This document shows positions 1 to 7,951 of a stretch of DNA of 64,000 nt, one piece after another. Within the stretch, counting starts at the first letter, position 1; the number at the start of each line of letters is the position of its first letter. The translations under genes were made by a program, and so were the position numbers. A model generated the notes under the pieces. The model ran no database searches, was not told where the DNA came from, and saw only the letters and a program-made list of their open reading frames with translations. Source of the DNA: Acetobacter sp. (GTDB taxonomy: Bacteria > Pseudomonadota > Alphaproteobacteria > Acetobacterales > Acetobacteraceae). The stretch covers positions 124,001 through 188,000 of the forward strand of contig NZ_JAKVME010000002.1 of assembly GCF_022483985.1 (NCBI RefSeq). Direction: 5' to 3'.

Positions 1-81
1 TTCCGTGACATGCTTGAGAAAGGCATGTCCGAGGAGGAAATCGCCGCCGCGTTCTTTGTCGCTCCGGCCGTGGTTAAACAG
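1..81 (+). pseudogene. ParB-like partition protein, internal fragment
   Basis: Frame 1 from the window edge reads FRDMLEKGMSEEEIAAAFFV followed by APAVVKQ. This resembles the helix-turn-helix-proximal part of plasmid/ICE-type ParB/Spo0J nuclease-like proteins, where an FxxLVxxGMSxEDIAxxFGV pattern precedes VVxQRLxLAxVSP. After VVKQ the family pattern stops and the frame ends at a TGA at 118-120. From about base 77 a different frame carries a DUF2840 match, so a rearrangement joint lies at about 77-85. The start is outside the window. A parB 3' fragment reappears at about 1199. The family assignment comes from remembered family patterns and is moderately sure; the loss of reading frame is seen directly. 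Confidence 0.55.
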
Positions 82-457
82 GCGCATCGAACACTGGCTG
101 CGCTTCGGGCATTGCAGTGACGAGCAGATCCTTGATGACCGCCGTCGCATTTCCAGCTTTGCGCCAGGAAGTGTTTTCGCCTTCGTGCGCTGGGCGTCCA
201 ATGACCTCGGTATCACCGTCTCCCGGCTGGATATCGTGCGCGCGGTCAGGGCTGGCGAAGTGTTCCAGACTTTGCCGTTCGTGCGTCCTGGCGGGGAAAT
301 CCTCCTGCGTGTCGATAGCTGGCCGAGGGTCGAACATGTGCTCCGGGCGGTCGACGCCATTGAGGCACTGGGTCTCGACCCGGCGGACGCGGCGCCCGAA
401 TACTGGCGGCATCTCCACCATCGCATCACTGCCGGACATGAACGGAGCGGGCCTTGA
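77..457 (+). pseudogene. DUF2840-family protein, 5'-truncated
   Basis: The frame running from base 77 reads RRIEHWLRFG, then a stretch containing SFAPGSVFAFVRWASNDLG, TLPFVRPGGEILLRVDSWP and VEHVLRAVDAIEALGLDPAD. This is the conserved body of DUF2840 proteins, which sit beside ParA, TraF-like peptidases and replication genes in alphaproteobacterial conjugative elements. The usual N-terminus is missing, replaced by parB-like sequence in another frame, and the C-terminus ends early (ITAGHERSGP) where a DUF4365-type fragment begins. No plausible start with a ribosome site is visible, so it is probably not expressed as a functional protein. Function of the family is unknown; its value here is as a marker of a decayed integrative element. 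Confidence 0.6.
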
Positions 458-1245
458 ATGCTGATGGATCGCTGAGCATCTCGGTCGATCGCAGCAACCT
501 GAATTATTTACTAATGCAGCCGTACAGCTTCTACGCCTGCTATCATCTGCCGACGGATTCACTACGTATTTGCCTCGTTGACAGTGTCCTTCGCCAGTAT
601 GAACATGGCGGGCAAGTCTGGACCGAACAGCGGTCGGTCACGATCTCTTTCAAGGAAGAAATGACACTCGATCGTCTGTGTCAGGTGGCTGAACTGGCAC
701 AGTCGGGAGCAAGGTCCTTGCGCGACCGTCGGATCGTGCAAATCTCCGCAAATCCCAACGACCTCCCTAGGACGATCCTCGAGTCCGTGCCGGAGGTGCA
801 TGTCCCAACGGATCCACGCCAGGCCGCAATGCTCTTACAGCAGCTTTACGACACGAACGCCGATGATGTGATCAGCGCGAGCTTTGACCGGTTTGCCGCC
901 GCGCTCGGGGTCGATCACGATTTCATGGGCATTGCGTACATGTCCGAGATCAATCTTGGTATGGCAGGCCGAAGCCAACTTCCAAAGCGTATAGAAGATG
1001 CCATCGCATTTTTTCAACTCCGGCTCAGTGCTGGCGGCCATATGCCGGGGAGTCTGCACTACACGATCGGCAACGCCTATTCTGCCATTGCGGACGACGA
1101 GAAGGCGAAGATCGGGGAACTGCTGACCAGCACTGCCGAACTGCTGGAGGTCGGCGTCCCTCTGATCGAAACAGCCCTCGCGCTGGAGCTGGAAGCGGGT
1201 GTCTGCGCATGCGCTGCGCCAGCGCAACGAGGGCTGGAAGCATGA
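454..1245 (+). pseudogene. DUF4365-type protein, 5'-truncated
   Basis: The open frame begins NADGSLSISVDRSNLNYLL, which matches the second half of DUF4365 domains (a predicted nuclease-like fold). The following acidic and TPR-like section (SASFDRFAAALG, MSEINLGMAGR, GSLHYTIGNAY) fits the C-terminal half of long DUF4365 proteins. The first half of the domain, which should contain the catalytic-type residues, is absent. The ATG at 454 overlaps the end of the DUF2840 remnant and is probably a fortuitous internal methionine. The 3' end (from about 1190) runs into parB-like sequence in another frame. I read it as a gene fragment inside a rearranged element; expression of the truncated frame cannot be excluded. 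Confidence 0.5.
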
Positions 1246-1390
1246 TCTACCGGATGATGAGGATGCGCTGTGGCGATGGATCGACGGCTTGGACGATGCC
1301 AGCCGTATGGCAGTGCTGGCCCATTGTTTACCCGTAGCGCCCCATCATGCTGGCAATGACGTGCAAGAGAAGAAGGTTATTGCGCCTTAG
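1199..1390 (+). pseudogene. ParB-like protein, C-terminal fragment
   Basis: This short frame reads SAHALRQRNEGWKHDLP, then ALWRWIDGLDDASRMAVLAHC and LPVAPHHA. The pattern (acidic LP, LW-W--GLD, R--L-AHC) is that of the C-terminal part of plasmid/ICE ParB-like proteins, the same family suggested by bases 1-81. It is joined upstream to the DUF4365 fragment and stops soon after, well short of a normal C-terminus. Taken with 1-81 it suggests that one parB gene was split or deleted around a 1.1-kb block of foreign gene fragments, or that two different parB copies recombined. Confidence 0.45.
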
Positions 1391-1463
1391 TAATGATCCA
1401 ATCTTGCTGCATCAAGCTTGAACCTGCCAAACCAACAGTCGCGAATTTTTCCGGAATTATTAT

Positions 1464-2176
1464 TCAGTAAAGGAGGACAGTTTCATTCTTCTGATAAAGC
1501 TGGGTCAGACCGGCATGAGCGACCCGGAATTGACTGCGCCGCTTGATGTCCGGCTTTGCCGACGAAGCCTTTTCGATTTTAACAGCCGGGTCATAATACA
1601 CCGTCCCCGTCGAAAAAGCCTTGAGGAACAGCAGAAAATCGGTCTGCTCGCAAAGGAGAACCTGTGCCCCGTAGCTATATTCCGGCGGCGATGTTCGGGA
1701 TAAGGAGGGCACGTAGGCCGCCTGCGCATGCTTCCGGTTCCAGTGTGCCATCAGGCTCTTGAAAGTCCACGACGCAGCAACAGCGTCGGTCGCACTGACC
1801 AGAACATAACTCGTCCCTCATCGCGAACGGTGAGGAGCTTTGAAGGTGCCCCCTTGCAGCCCTTTAGAAAGCCGGACATCCTCACTTCGGGATATTTGGG
1901 ATAGAGGATCAGGTTTGCGTCGGGTGCGCGGTGCCTGCCTTCTTCATTGACCCAGTAAAATTCGACATCGGCCTTAGCGCGGTCGCGCACGCTGCCGGCC
2001 TTTTCAGAAGCGTCAGTGTAGACTTCGCCATGCGGAATGACATTCAGTGCTGCAAAACCACCACCCAGATATACTTGGTTCTTCGAGTTATCATTGGACG
2101 ACAAATGTTTTGCATAAATACGATGAGCGCCATAGTAGCGCATCAGATCTAAAAGTTGCTCCAGTGATGCGACCAA
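1464..2176 (-). pseudogene. MvaI/BcnI-family restriction endonuclease, core deleted
   Basis: Two adjacent minus-strand frames belong to one former gene. The first (2176 down to about 1790) reads SNDNSKNQVYLGG, SVRDRAKADVEFYWVNEEG and YPKYPEVRMSGFLKGCK, the N-terminal domain of proteobacterial MvaI/BcnI-type endonucleases. The second (about 1800 to 1464) reads SYVLVSATDAVAASWTFKSL, HWNRKHAQAAYVPS, EYSYGAQVLLCEQTDF and KRRSQFRVAHAGLTQLY, the C-terminal end of the same family. They are in different frames. The middle section that carries the PD-(D/E)XK catalytic core is not found, so the joint at about 1790-1800 looks like an out-of-frame internal deletion. The nearby intact dcm and vsr fit this enzyme class (CCNGG-type sites). 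Confidence 0.65.
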
Positions 2177-2203
2177 TTATCCGCCCCTAACAGTCATAGT
2201 CTT

Positions 2204-2390
2204 CTCCGCCGATCTTATCTAGGCGACCAAGTGCTGCATAGCCTCGGAAAAGTCGGGCCGGGTCCGGCCCTTTAGTGCACATTCCCAAACCGTGGCGACC
2301 CGCTAGCCAGAGGCCGGCAGGGCCCGGATTGCGCGGCTATCATTTTCCATATTCCGCTCGATCTTCGTCCGCCAGAAATCCTTCCGCGTG
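2204..2390 (-). pseudogene. vsr relic (C-terminal part, with internal stops)
   Basis: Reading the minus strand from about 2390 gives LSTRKDFWRTKIERNMEND, then RAIRALPASG, a TAG stop, and RVATVWECALKGRTRP. This matches the C-terminal half of Vsr mismatch endonucleases: compare [12 protein letters not shown] and [18 protein letters not shown] in the intact copy at 3847-4317. The TAG lies exactly where the conserved Trp of GWRV should be, and a second TAG follows about 24 codons later. The N-terminal half with the catalytic region is not recognisable upstream. It lies immediately upstream of, and in the same direction as, the broken endonuclease, so it is probably the original vsr partner of that locus. 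Confidence 0.6.
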
Positions 2391-2612
2391 GACAGCCAAC
2401 GCCGCTTAACAGATAACCAATGGTCCGGAACTAAACCGTGACACGTCCAGTATGCAGAACGCGGCGGGCATGCCGACATCCTGCCAACATATCTGATGGA
2501 TGCTTGGTACCGTGTTGCCGCATTTGGAACATATAAGGAACATGGGTTGCTTTCGGGGACAGATTCTGCCATCAGGGCAGAGATAAACCTCGTGCGATCC
2601 TGATCTGAAAGA

Positions 2613-3872
2613 ATGCCCATGCCATCGCGGACCGATTTCAGCCTGCTGCGTGATAGGGCGGGCCTTACGCTGCATCAGGCGGCTGAAGAGCTGGGGTTGG
2701 GGGAGCGGACGGTGTACCGTTATGAGAATACCCCCGGCACGGCGAGCCGGACGGCTCTCAATTTCCTGCGCCGCATTGCCGATGAACGCCTCCGGGCAAA
2801 AGAGAAAGACAGGGTCGATTTCCGTTTTATCGATCTGTTTGCCGGTATAGGCGGTCTGCGGATCGGTTTTGAGGAAATCGGCGGTCGATGTGTCTTTACA
2901 TCCGAATGGGACAGGTTCTCACGGCAGACCTATGCCCTGAACTATCCGGACAATCACGAGATCAGTGGTGATATCCGTCCGTTTGCGGAGGATCCCTCCC
3001 TGATTCCGGAACATGATATCCTGCTGGCAGGTTTCCCCTGTCAGCCGTTTTCAATCGCAGGGGTTTCCAAGAAGAATTCGTTGGGGCGACCTCATGGCTT
3101 CCTGTGTGATACGCAAGGAACCCTGTTTTTCGATACAGCCAGAATCATTGCCCATCACCGGCCGGCAGCCTTTCTTCTGGAAAATGTCAAAAACCTTGAA
3201 CGGCACGACAGGGGGCGTACTTTTGCCACCATCATGCACGTTCTCGAGGAAGAGCTTGGTTATCATGTGCAGACGCGCGTGATCAGCGCTGCATCATGGG
3301 TGCCACAGAAACGTGAGCGTATTTTTATTGTTGGATTCAGGGAAAAAACAGATTTTGATCTGAAATCTCTGGTTGTGCCACCGGTGGAAAAAGGCCCGAG
3401 ACTGAACTCAATCCTTCTGCCGCATGCAGAGGTGGAGCCAAAATATACCCTTACGGAACATCTGTGGAATTATCTTCAGAATTACAAGGCCAAACATGCT
3501 GCTGCGGGTAACGGTTTCGGCTTCGGACTGTGCGGACTGGATGATGTCGCACGGACACTCTCCGCCCGTTATTTCAAGGACGGGTCCGAAATCCTGATCC
3601 GGCAGGAGGGTAAACGGCCACGTCGTCTCACGCCACTGGAGTGTGCGCGTCTTATGGGTTTTGATCGTGGTGACAGGCGGTTCCGTATCGGCGTTTCAGA
3701 TACGCAGGCCTATCGCCAGTTCGGAAATGCGGTTGTGGTTCCGGTTATCGAGTTTCTGGCCAATGCCATGAAGCCCCATATACGCTCGGCCCTGGCACGG
3801 GAGTGTCGGGACAGCAGAGACGGGACTTCAGGCATGAGACCTGCTCATGATCAGAGCATGGCTGTTGCCTGA
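2613..3872 (+). CDS. dcm: DNA (cytosine-5-)-methyltransferase, Dcm-like
   Basis: Transfers a methyl group from S-adenosylmethionine to C5 of cytosine. The 419-residue protein has an N-terminal helix-turn-helix segment (about 8-40, [20 protein letters not shown]), as in Dcm. The catalytic domain shows motif I DLFAGIGG (74-81), motif IV with the nucleophile in GFPCQPFS (Cys143), motif VI ENV (190-192), motif VIII QKRERIF (232-238), and the closing GNAVVVPV of motif X. Nothing essential appears missing. The stop codon overlaps the start of vsr by 26 bases, indicating translational coupling. With an MvaI/BcnI-type endonuclease relic and vsr as neighbours, a CCNGG-like target is the best guess, by family association only. 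The associated endonuclease is broken, so it may now act as a solitary methyltransferase. Confidence 0.93.
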   Translation: MPMPSRTDFSLLRDRAGLTLHQAAEELGLGERTVYRYENTPGTASRTALNFLRRIADERLRAKEKDRVDFRFIDLFAGIGGLRIGFEEIGGRCVFTSEWDRFSRQTYALNYPDNHEISGDIRPFAEDPSLIPEHDILLAGFPCQPFSIAGVSKKNSLGRPHGFLCDTQGTLFFDTARIIAHHRPAAFLLENVKNLERHDRGRTFATIMHVLEEELGYHVQTRVISAASWVPQKRERIFIVGFREKTDFDLKSLVVPPVEKGPRLNSILLPHAEVEPKYTLTEHLWNYLQNYKAKHAAAGNGFGFGLCGLDDVARTLSARYFKDGSEILIRQEGKRPRRLTPLECARLMGFDRGDRRFRIGVSDTQAYRQFGNAVVVPVIEFLANAMKPHIRSALARECRDSRDGTSGMRPAHDQSMAVA

Positions 3873-4317
3873 TATCGTTTCACCGGAACAGCGCAGCCGG
3901 ATGATGTCCGGCATCCGGGGGAAAGACACAAAACCCGAGATGATGCTGCGGCGGGGGCTGCATGCTCTTGGTTTCAGGTTCAGGCTGCATGACAGGAAAC
4001 TGCCCGGAACCCCTGATTTGGTTTTCCCGAAATACCATGCTGTCATTCTGGTACATGGCTGCTTCTGGCATGGACATGACTGTCATCTTTTCCGTCTTCC
4101 CGGCAGCCGGACAGAATTCTGGCGGACGAAAATTGACCGGAACAGGGCTGTTGATGTGCGGACGGAGCTAGCTTTGCATGATGCTGGCTGGCGCGTGGGA
4201 ACCGTATGGGAATGCACGATGCGGGGGAAAGGACGTCTTTCCATGGAAAACATCCTTGAAGTCTGTTCAGAATGGCTGAAATCGGATGCATCCGACCTTG
4301 AAATCAGAGGACAGTAA
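3847..4317 (+). CDS. vsr: Very short patch repair endonuclease Vsr
   Basis: Nicks DNA 5' of the T in T:G mismatches made when 5-methylcytosine deaminates in Dcm-type sites, starting short-patch repair. The 156-residue protein shows the family start [20 protein letters not shown], the basic segment [20 protein letters not shown], the catalytic Asp in GTPDLVF, the [10 protein letters not shown] zinc/active-site block, and the conserved C-terminal [13 protein letters not shown] and [10 protein letters not shown]. It overlaps the 3' end of dcm by 26 bases in another frame, the classic dcm-vsr arrangement, so both are probably made from one transcript. All expected motifs are present, in contrast to the relic copy at about 2204-2390. 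Confidence 0.93.
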   Translation: MIRAWLLPDIVSPEQRSRMMSGIRGKDTKPEMMLRRGLHALGFRFRLHDRKLPGTPDLVFPKYHAVILVHGCFWHGHDCHLFRLPGSRTEFWRTKIDRNRAVDVRTELALHDAGWRVGTVWECTMRGKGRLSMENILEVCSEWLKSDASDLEIRGQ

Positions 4318-4320
4318 CTG

Positions 4321-4542
4321 GTGAGACGGGGACAGCTTTCGGATCAGTTTGAAGGGGGCGTGGTAAAAAGACTGACCGAGGTTGAAACCCATCCGGAAAG
4401 ATCCAATCAGCACGAACTGAATGGCTCTATCCGTCAGATGCTTGTCTCACTAGGGCCGCGATCGATCAGTCGCACCTCCCGATTGGTCCGCCTCAACGTG
4501 GTCCAATTCAGCCCGACCCTCTCTCTTCACGGCGCTCGCTAG
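4321..4542 (+). pseudogene. 5' remnant of a dcm/vsr-linked restriction endonuclease (tentative)
   Basis: A GTG start lies three bases after the vsr stop and opens a frame reading RRGQLSDQFEGGVVKRLTEV followed by ETHPERSNQHELNG. The LSD-FEG-x-x-KRL-x-x-VE ... SNQHE-NG pattern resembles, from memory, the N-terminus of EcoRII-like endonucleases encoded beside vsr. Only about 45 codons of such a protein are present. From about base 4455 the frame loses this character and stops at 4542, so the gene is truncated. The family name is a guess; the tight position behind vsr is the firmer evidence that it was the third gene of this operon. Confidence 0.4.
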
Positions 4543-4968
4543 TTATGATCAGCAGGCGACCGATCGGGCTCAACGGTTGCAGATGAGGCGTTTTCCCATC
4601 AACTGTCGTTTTCTCAATGGGAGGCTCTAGTTGGGTGAAAATTAACCATGAGCCTTTCATGGCTTGCCTCATTAGGAATTTGATATTGTACAATTATATT
4701 GCTGTTTGAAGTGAATGTGGGCATCGGTGCTTGCGTGTCCCCGCAACCAGAATTTATACAATATAATCAGTATGTTAATTCGTCAGGAAGGGCGGCTTTA
4801 TGCGTTCGTGTCCGATGAAAGTTTCATGCCGTGTGTCGTTCAGTGGCGTAGACATAATTGTAAAATATTCAATTAAATATATAAGACGGATTGATCGATA
4901 TTATTTCCATGCGTTCGTGGGGATAGTAAGGAACTGTCCTGAGCCCCACCAAAAGGTTACATTTCAAT
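4543..4968. other. AT-rich intergenic stretch without a convincing gene
   Basis: About 430 bases between the truncated endonuclease fragment and the glycosyltransferase. Short frames exist but none has a good ribosome site or recognisable product. From about 4680 base composition drops sharply toward A+T, unlike the GC-rich core genes. TATAAT-like hexamers (around 4755) could belong to a promoter for the glycosyltransferase at 4969, but no clear -35 partner was found. It looks like a scar between the decayed element and resident DNA. Confidence 0.4.
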
Positions 4969-6060
4969 TTGAAAATTCTTTATCTAATTACGAGCCTTGA
5001 AAATGGCGGGACTCAGTTCGTTATTCCAAAAATTGTTGAAGTGTTTCAGCGCCTTGGGCATAGCGTCGAGATCGTTAGCTGTGAAGCGCGTGACATGCTG
5101 GGAGCGTGCCGTCTCGATGAAGCCGGACTTTCCTATACAGTTATGGCCAATCGAAAACGCAGCAAGATAAGAAATATCATCAGCCTCGTTCAGATGGTGC
5201 GTAAATCAAGGCCGGACGTTATCTGGACTTCCTTAAGCGCAGCTACTTTCGTTGGCCAGATTGCTGGTAAACTGACAGGCGTCCCTGTTGTGAGTTGGAA
5301 ACATAGCGCGACTGTCCGTTCCTATACAAAAGCTATTCAGAATTTTTCAGAATTGTGGATAGCAGATTCCGCTACTGTCGCACGCTTTCTGGAAACCGAT
5401 GTGGGTGTGCAGAAAAGCCGTATCATGACGTGGCCGCTTTATTGCTGCGATGTTTCGGTCATGGTGCCTGAATACTGGAAGGGTGATGGAGTGCTGCGGC
5501 TGGGCAGCATTGGCAGGCTGGCCGAGCAAAAGAATTATTTCGTCTTATTGGAAGGGTTGCGTCTCTTCAGAGAAAGAAACCCGGCCAGGGCGGAACGTGT
5601 GTGTCTGGCAATCGTCGGCGAAGGGCATCAGAGAAATGAACTTCAGAGCATGATCAATCGCCATGATATGCAGAGAGAAGTGTCTCTGCTTGGCCTTTTA
5701 TCCAAACAGGATACGGCAGCTTTCCTCGGGAATCTGCACCTATATCTTCAGCCGTCATTATTTGAGGGAATGTGTCTGGCGGCGCACGAAGCCATGGCGG
5801 CAGGCCTTCCTGTCATGGCCACCCCGGTCGGCGAGCTTCAGAAAAGCGTGCGTGAGCATGAAACCGGGTTTGTCCTGACAGAGGCTTTGCCTGAAATGAT
5901 ATGCGCCAGCCTTGAAAAAATCTTTTCCGACCCTTCCGTTCTTGAACGTATGGGAAAGCAGGCCATGCATGAGGTGAGGACACTTTACGGCCCAGAGACG
6001 TTTCAGAAAAACGGTGCTCTCATTCTCGAAAAAATCAGCAAAGAGCTTGTTCGTGCTTGA
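4969..6060 (+). CDS. GT4-family glycosyltransferase
   Basis: A retaining, GT-B fold sugar transferase likely acting at the cytoplasmic face of the inner membrane on a cell-surface polysaccharide; donor and acceptor are unknown. The 363-residue product opens with KILYLITSLENGGTQFVIPK, the N-terminal Rossmann start with the glycine-rich acceptor loop. The C-terminal domain has GSIGRLAEQKN (about 180-190) and the donor-site E-x7-E pair in FEGMCLAAHEAMAAGLPV. The start is a TTG with AAGG 13 bases upstream; no better in-frame ATG covers the conserved N-terminus. It stands alone, separated from the glycosyltransferase cluster at 57-63 kb. An unusual position next to a decayed mobile element suggests acquisition by transfer. 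Confidence 0.88.
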   Translation: MKILYLITSLENGGTQFVIPKIVEVFQRLGHSVEIVSCEARDMLGACRLDEAGLSYTVMANRKRSKIRNIISLVQMVRKSRPDVIWTSLSAATFVGQIAGKLTGVPVVSWKHSATVRSYTKAIQNFSELWIADSATVARFLETDVGVQKSRIMTWPLYCCDVSVMVPEYWKGDGVLRLGSIGRLAEQKNYFVLLEGLRLFRERNPARAERVCLAIVGEGHQRNELQSMINRHDMQREVSLLGLLSKQDTAAFLGNLHLYLQPSLFEGMCLAAHEAMAAGLPVMATPVGELQKSVREHETGFVLTEALPEMICASLEKIFSDPSVLERMGKQAMHEVRTLYGPETFQKNGALILEKISKELVRA

Positions 6061-6080
6061 GGTGGAGGTCGCCTCCACCT
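6060..6080 (+). terminator. Hairpin directly after the glycosyltransferase
   Basis: A perfect 9-bp inverted repeat (AGGTGGAGG / CCTCCACCT) with a 3-base loop begins on the last base of the stop codon. There is only a weak T-run after it, so it may stall or stabilise transcripts rather than act as a strong intrinsic terminator. A second stem (GTAGTGA at 6103-6109 with TCACTAC at 6135-6141) follows. Confidence 0.5.
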
Positions 6081-6241
6081 TCTGGAGACTGTCAGCCAGC
6101 GTGTAGTGACGTATCTCTTAAAATGAGAGAGCCATCACTACAGAGGCAGGAGCCCTGAACCCCAGTGGCGTGTGAGGTCGGGTCTCGTCGACATTCCCGC
6201 GTCACGTTTCAATCTTGCTTCTGCGGTTGCCGATCTGACCG

Positions 6242-6775
6242 TTAATGAGCCCGGCGAAAACGGATGATGCTGCGCGACATCCTGCCACCACCCCAGTTCG
6301 GCATTTTCCGCCACGGCGTGATGACGCTGGCGAACTCGCCTTCCACCGTTACAGTGCGGCGCTGTTCGGTGCCGACCCATTGTGGTGCCCAGGCGGTCTC
6401 TACCGTGGTGACCCACTGGTTCCCTTCAATACGGTAACGCCCGATATAGGCAACCAGCGTGTTCAGAAGCGCCATATGGTCGTCTTCTGTCTCTGCCGGT
6501 GCGCGGTTGCTGCCTTCCAGATTGAAGGCCACCCAGTTATCGGCGGTGAAGATGACGCGGCCACGTGGTGTGGCGCCCATCGCGTTGATGAATTCTCCGG
6601 TTTCCTGAAGCTCGACCTGATAGGAAACGAGCTGCCATGTGCCGAGCAGGGCCTTTTTGAGGTCTTCGCCAACCAGCTCAGACAAATGTTTGTTTTTTTC
6701 ATCCGAAACGCTAGCGTCTGTCGCGGCATACCGGATATCTGCCGTTCTGGGACTTTTCTCCTGAGCGATATTCAC
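6242..6775 (-). CDS. Lipocalin-like domain protein
   Basis: A 177-residue protein with the lipocalin-like fold signature seen in LLGTWQLVSYQVE, GRVIFTADNWVAF, YIGRYRIEGNQWVTTVETAW and RRTVTVEGEFASVI. Such proteins probably bind small hydrophobic ligands; no enzyme activity is implied. The frame is open upstream to 6871, but a GTG at 6775 has a strong AGAGGAG seven bases before it, while the nearby ATG runs straight into a stop, so I place the start at this GTG. It is transcribed away from the LysR gene at 6884 with about 110 bases between, the usual layout for a LysR regulator and its target. Biological substrate unknown. Confidence 0.75.
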   Translation of the reverse strand: MNIAQEKSPRTADIRYAATDASVSDEKNKHLSELVGEDLKKALLGTWQLVSYQVELQETGEFINAMGATPRGRVIFTADNWVAFNLEGSNRAPAETEDDHMALLNTLVAYIGRYRIEGNQWVTTVETAWAPQWVGTEQRRTVTVEGEFASVITPWRKMPNWGGGRMSRSIIRFRRAH

Positions 6776-6883
6776 GTCATAACTCCTCTGATTTGAGCGG
6801 AGTATGCGCTCAAGAAATGGTGATCCGGTAGCAGCCTTAAAAACAAAACGCTTTTTCATCTGACACAACAATGGACCAGTGAC

Positions 6884-7825
6884 ATGCAGGGTGAAGCCAG
6901 CGATCTGAGATTTTTCATCAACCTCGTCGATGCTGGAAGCATAACGGCTGCCGCGCGTGCCGTGGGCACATCACCGGCGGTCATCTCCCGAAGACTGGCC
7001 AATATTGAAGCCCGACTCGGCGTGACGCTCATCATCAGAACCACACGCGTCTTTCGTCTCAGCGAGGCCGGACAGGTCTATTATGAGCGGGCGCTGGTGA
7101 TTGTCGCCGACATCGACACGCTTGAAAATGAAATCGCCTCATCCAGCAGCGAGCCGCAGGGCAGTCTGATCGTCGGGGCGCCGATGGAGCTGGGGCGACG
7201 ACAGATCGCCCCGTTTATCGAGGCCTTCAGCGAACGTTACCCCAAACTTCAGGTCAGTCTCGTGTTGGCCAGTGAAGGCATACACGATCCCGGCGACGGT
7301 CTTCTGGATATCAATATCCGTCTTGGTCTGCCCGACACGCCCGGCTCGATCGTCACGCTTCTGGCCACCACGCGGCGGGTGCTCTGCGCTTCTCCCTCCT
7401 ACTTCGAGAATCGGCCAACGCCGCAAATGCCGGATGATCTCACCACTCATGAATGTCTGTGTATCAGGCGGCAGAAGACAATGACCGTTCTCAACAAATG
7501 GGCCGTGGGCAACGAGAACGAGAAGCATGTGGTGACGGTGAACCCGAAGCTCTCCAGCACCAACTGTGAGATTATCCACGACTGGGCGGTCTCCGGACGG
7601 GGAATCGCCTATAAGCTGCTCAGTGACGTTTATCGGGACATCGCCAGCGGACGACTGGTCCGAATTCTGCCGGATTTTTATGGTGAGAAAGTCGATCTCT
7701 ACGCCGTCATGCTGCCGCGTCAGCAGTCCAACGCCAATGTGCGGGCCTTTCTGGAACTGCTGCGGGAGTTTTTCCGTGACGCAGGTGGGTTCGGCGATGA
7801 ACTGGCAACCGATCAGAGAGGCTGA
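6884..7825 (+). CDS. LysR-family transcriptional regulator
   Basis: A 313-residue DNA-binding regulator. The N-terminal winged helix-turn-helix is clear (FFINLVDAGSITAAARAVGT, SPAVISRRLANIEARLGVTL, about 10-60), followed by a linker helix and a two-lobed periplasmic-binding-like effector domain from about 90. Its divergent neighbour, the lipocalin-like gene, is the likely target, with operators in the 6776-6883 gap. The closest general type is the short-activator LysR group with an aromatic-type effector pocket, but the inducer cannot be read from the sequence. Length is normal for the family and the frame is intact. Confidence 0.9.
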   Translation: MQGEASDLRFFINLVDAGSITAAARAVGTSPAVISRRLANIEARLGVTLIIRTTRVFRLSEAGQVYYERALVIVADIDTLENEIASSSSEPQGSLIVGAPMELGRRQIAPFIEAFSERYPKLQVSLVLASEGIHDPGDGLLDINIRLGLPDTPGSIVTLLATTRRVLCASPSYFENRPTPQMPDDLTTHECLCIRRQKTMTVLNKWAVGNENEKHVVTVNPKLSSTNCEIIHDWAVSGRGIAYKLLSDVYRDIASGRLVRILPDFYGEKVDLYAVMLPRQQSNANVRAFLELLREFFRDAGGFGDELATDQRG

Positions 7826-7951
7826 AACGCGTCACCCTTTCGATTCTGCCGCAGTCGCGTTTCCCGTCATTGCGCTGTATGACGGCATCCGCTGTATCGA
7901 AAGACGCGGCCTCAACGCACGCCAAACACAATAAGGGGGGAGCCCGCACGC

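Noticed and set aside
6103..6141. Stem-loop with GTAGTGA/TCACTAC arms
   Set aside because: Long imperfect loop and no T-run; could be a chance repeat, so not called as a separate terminator or RNA gene.
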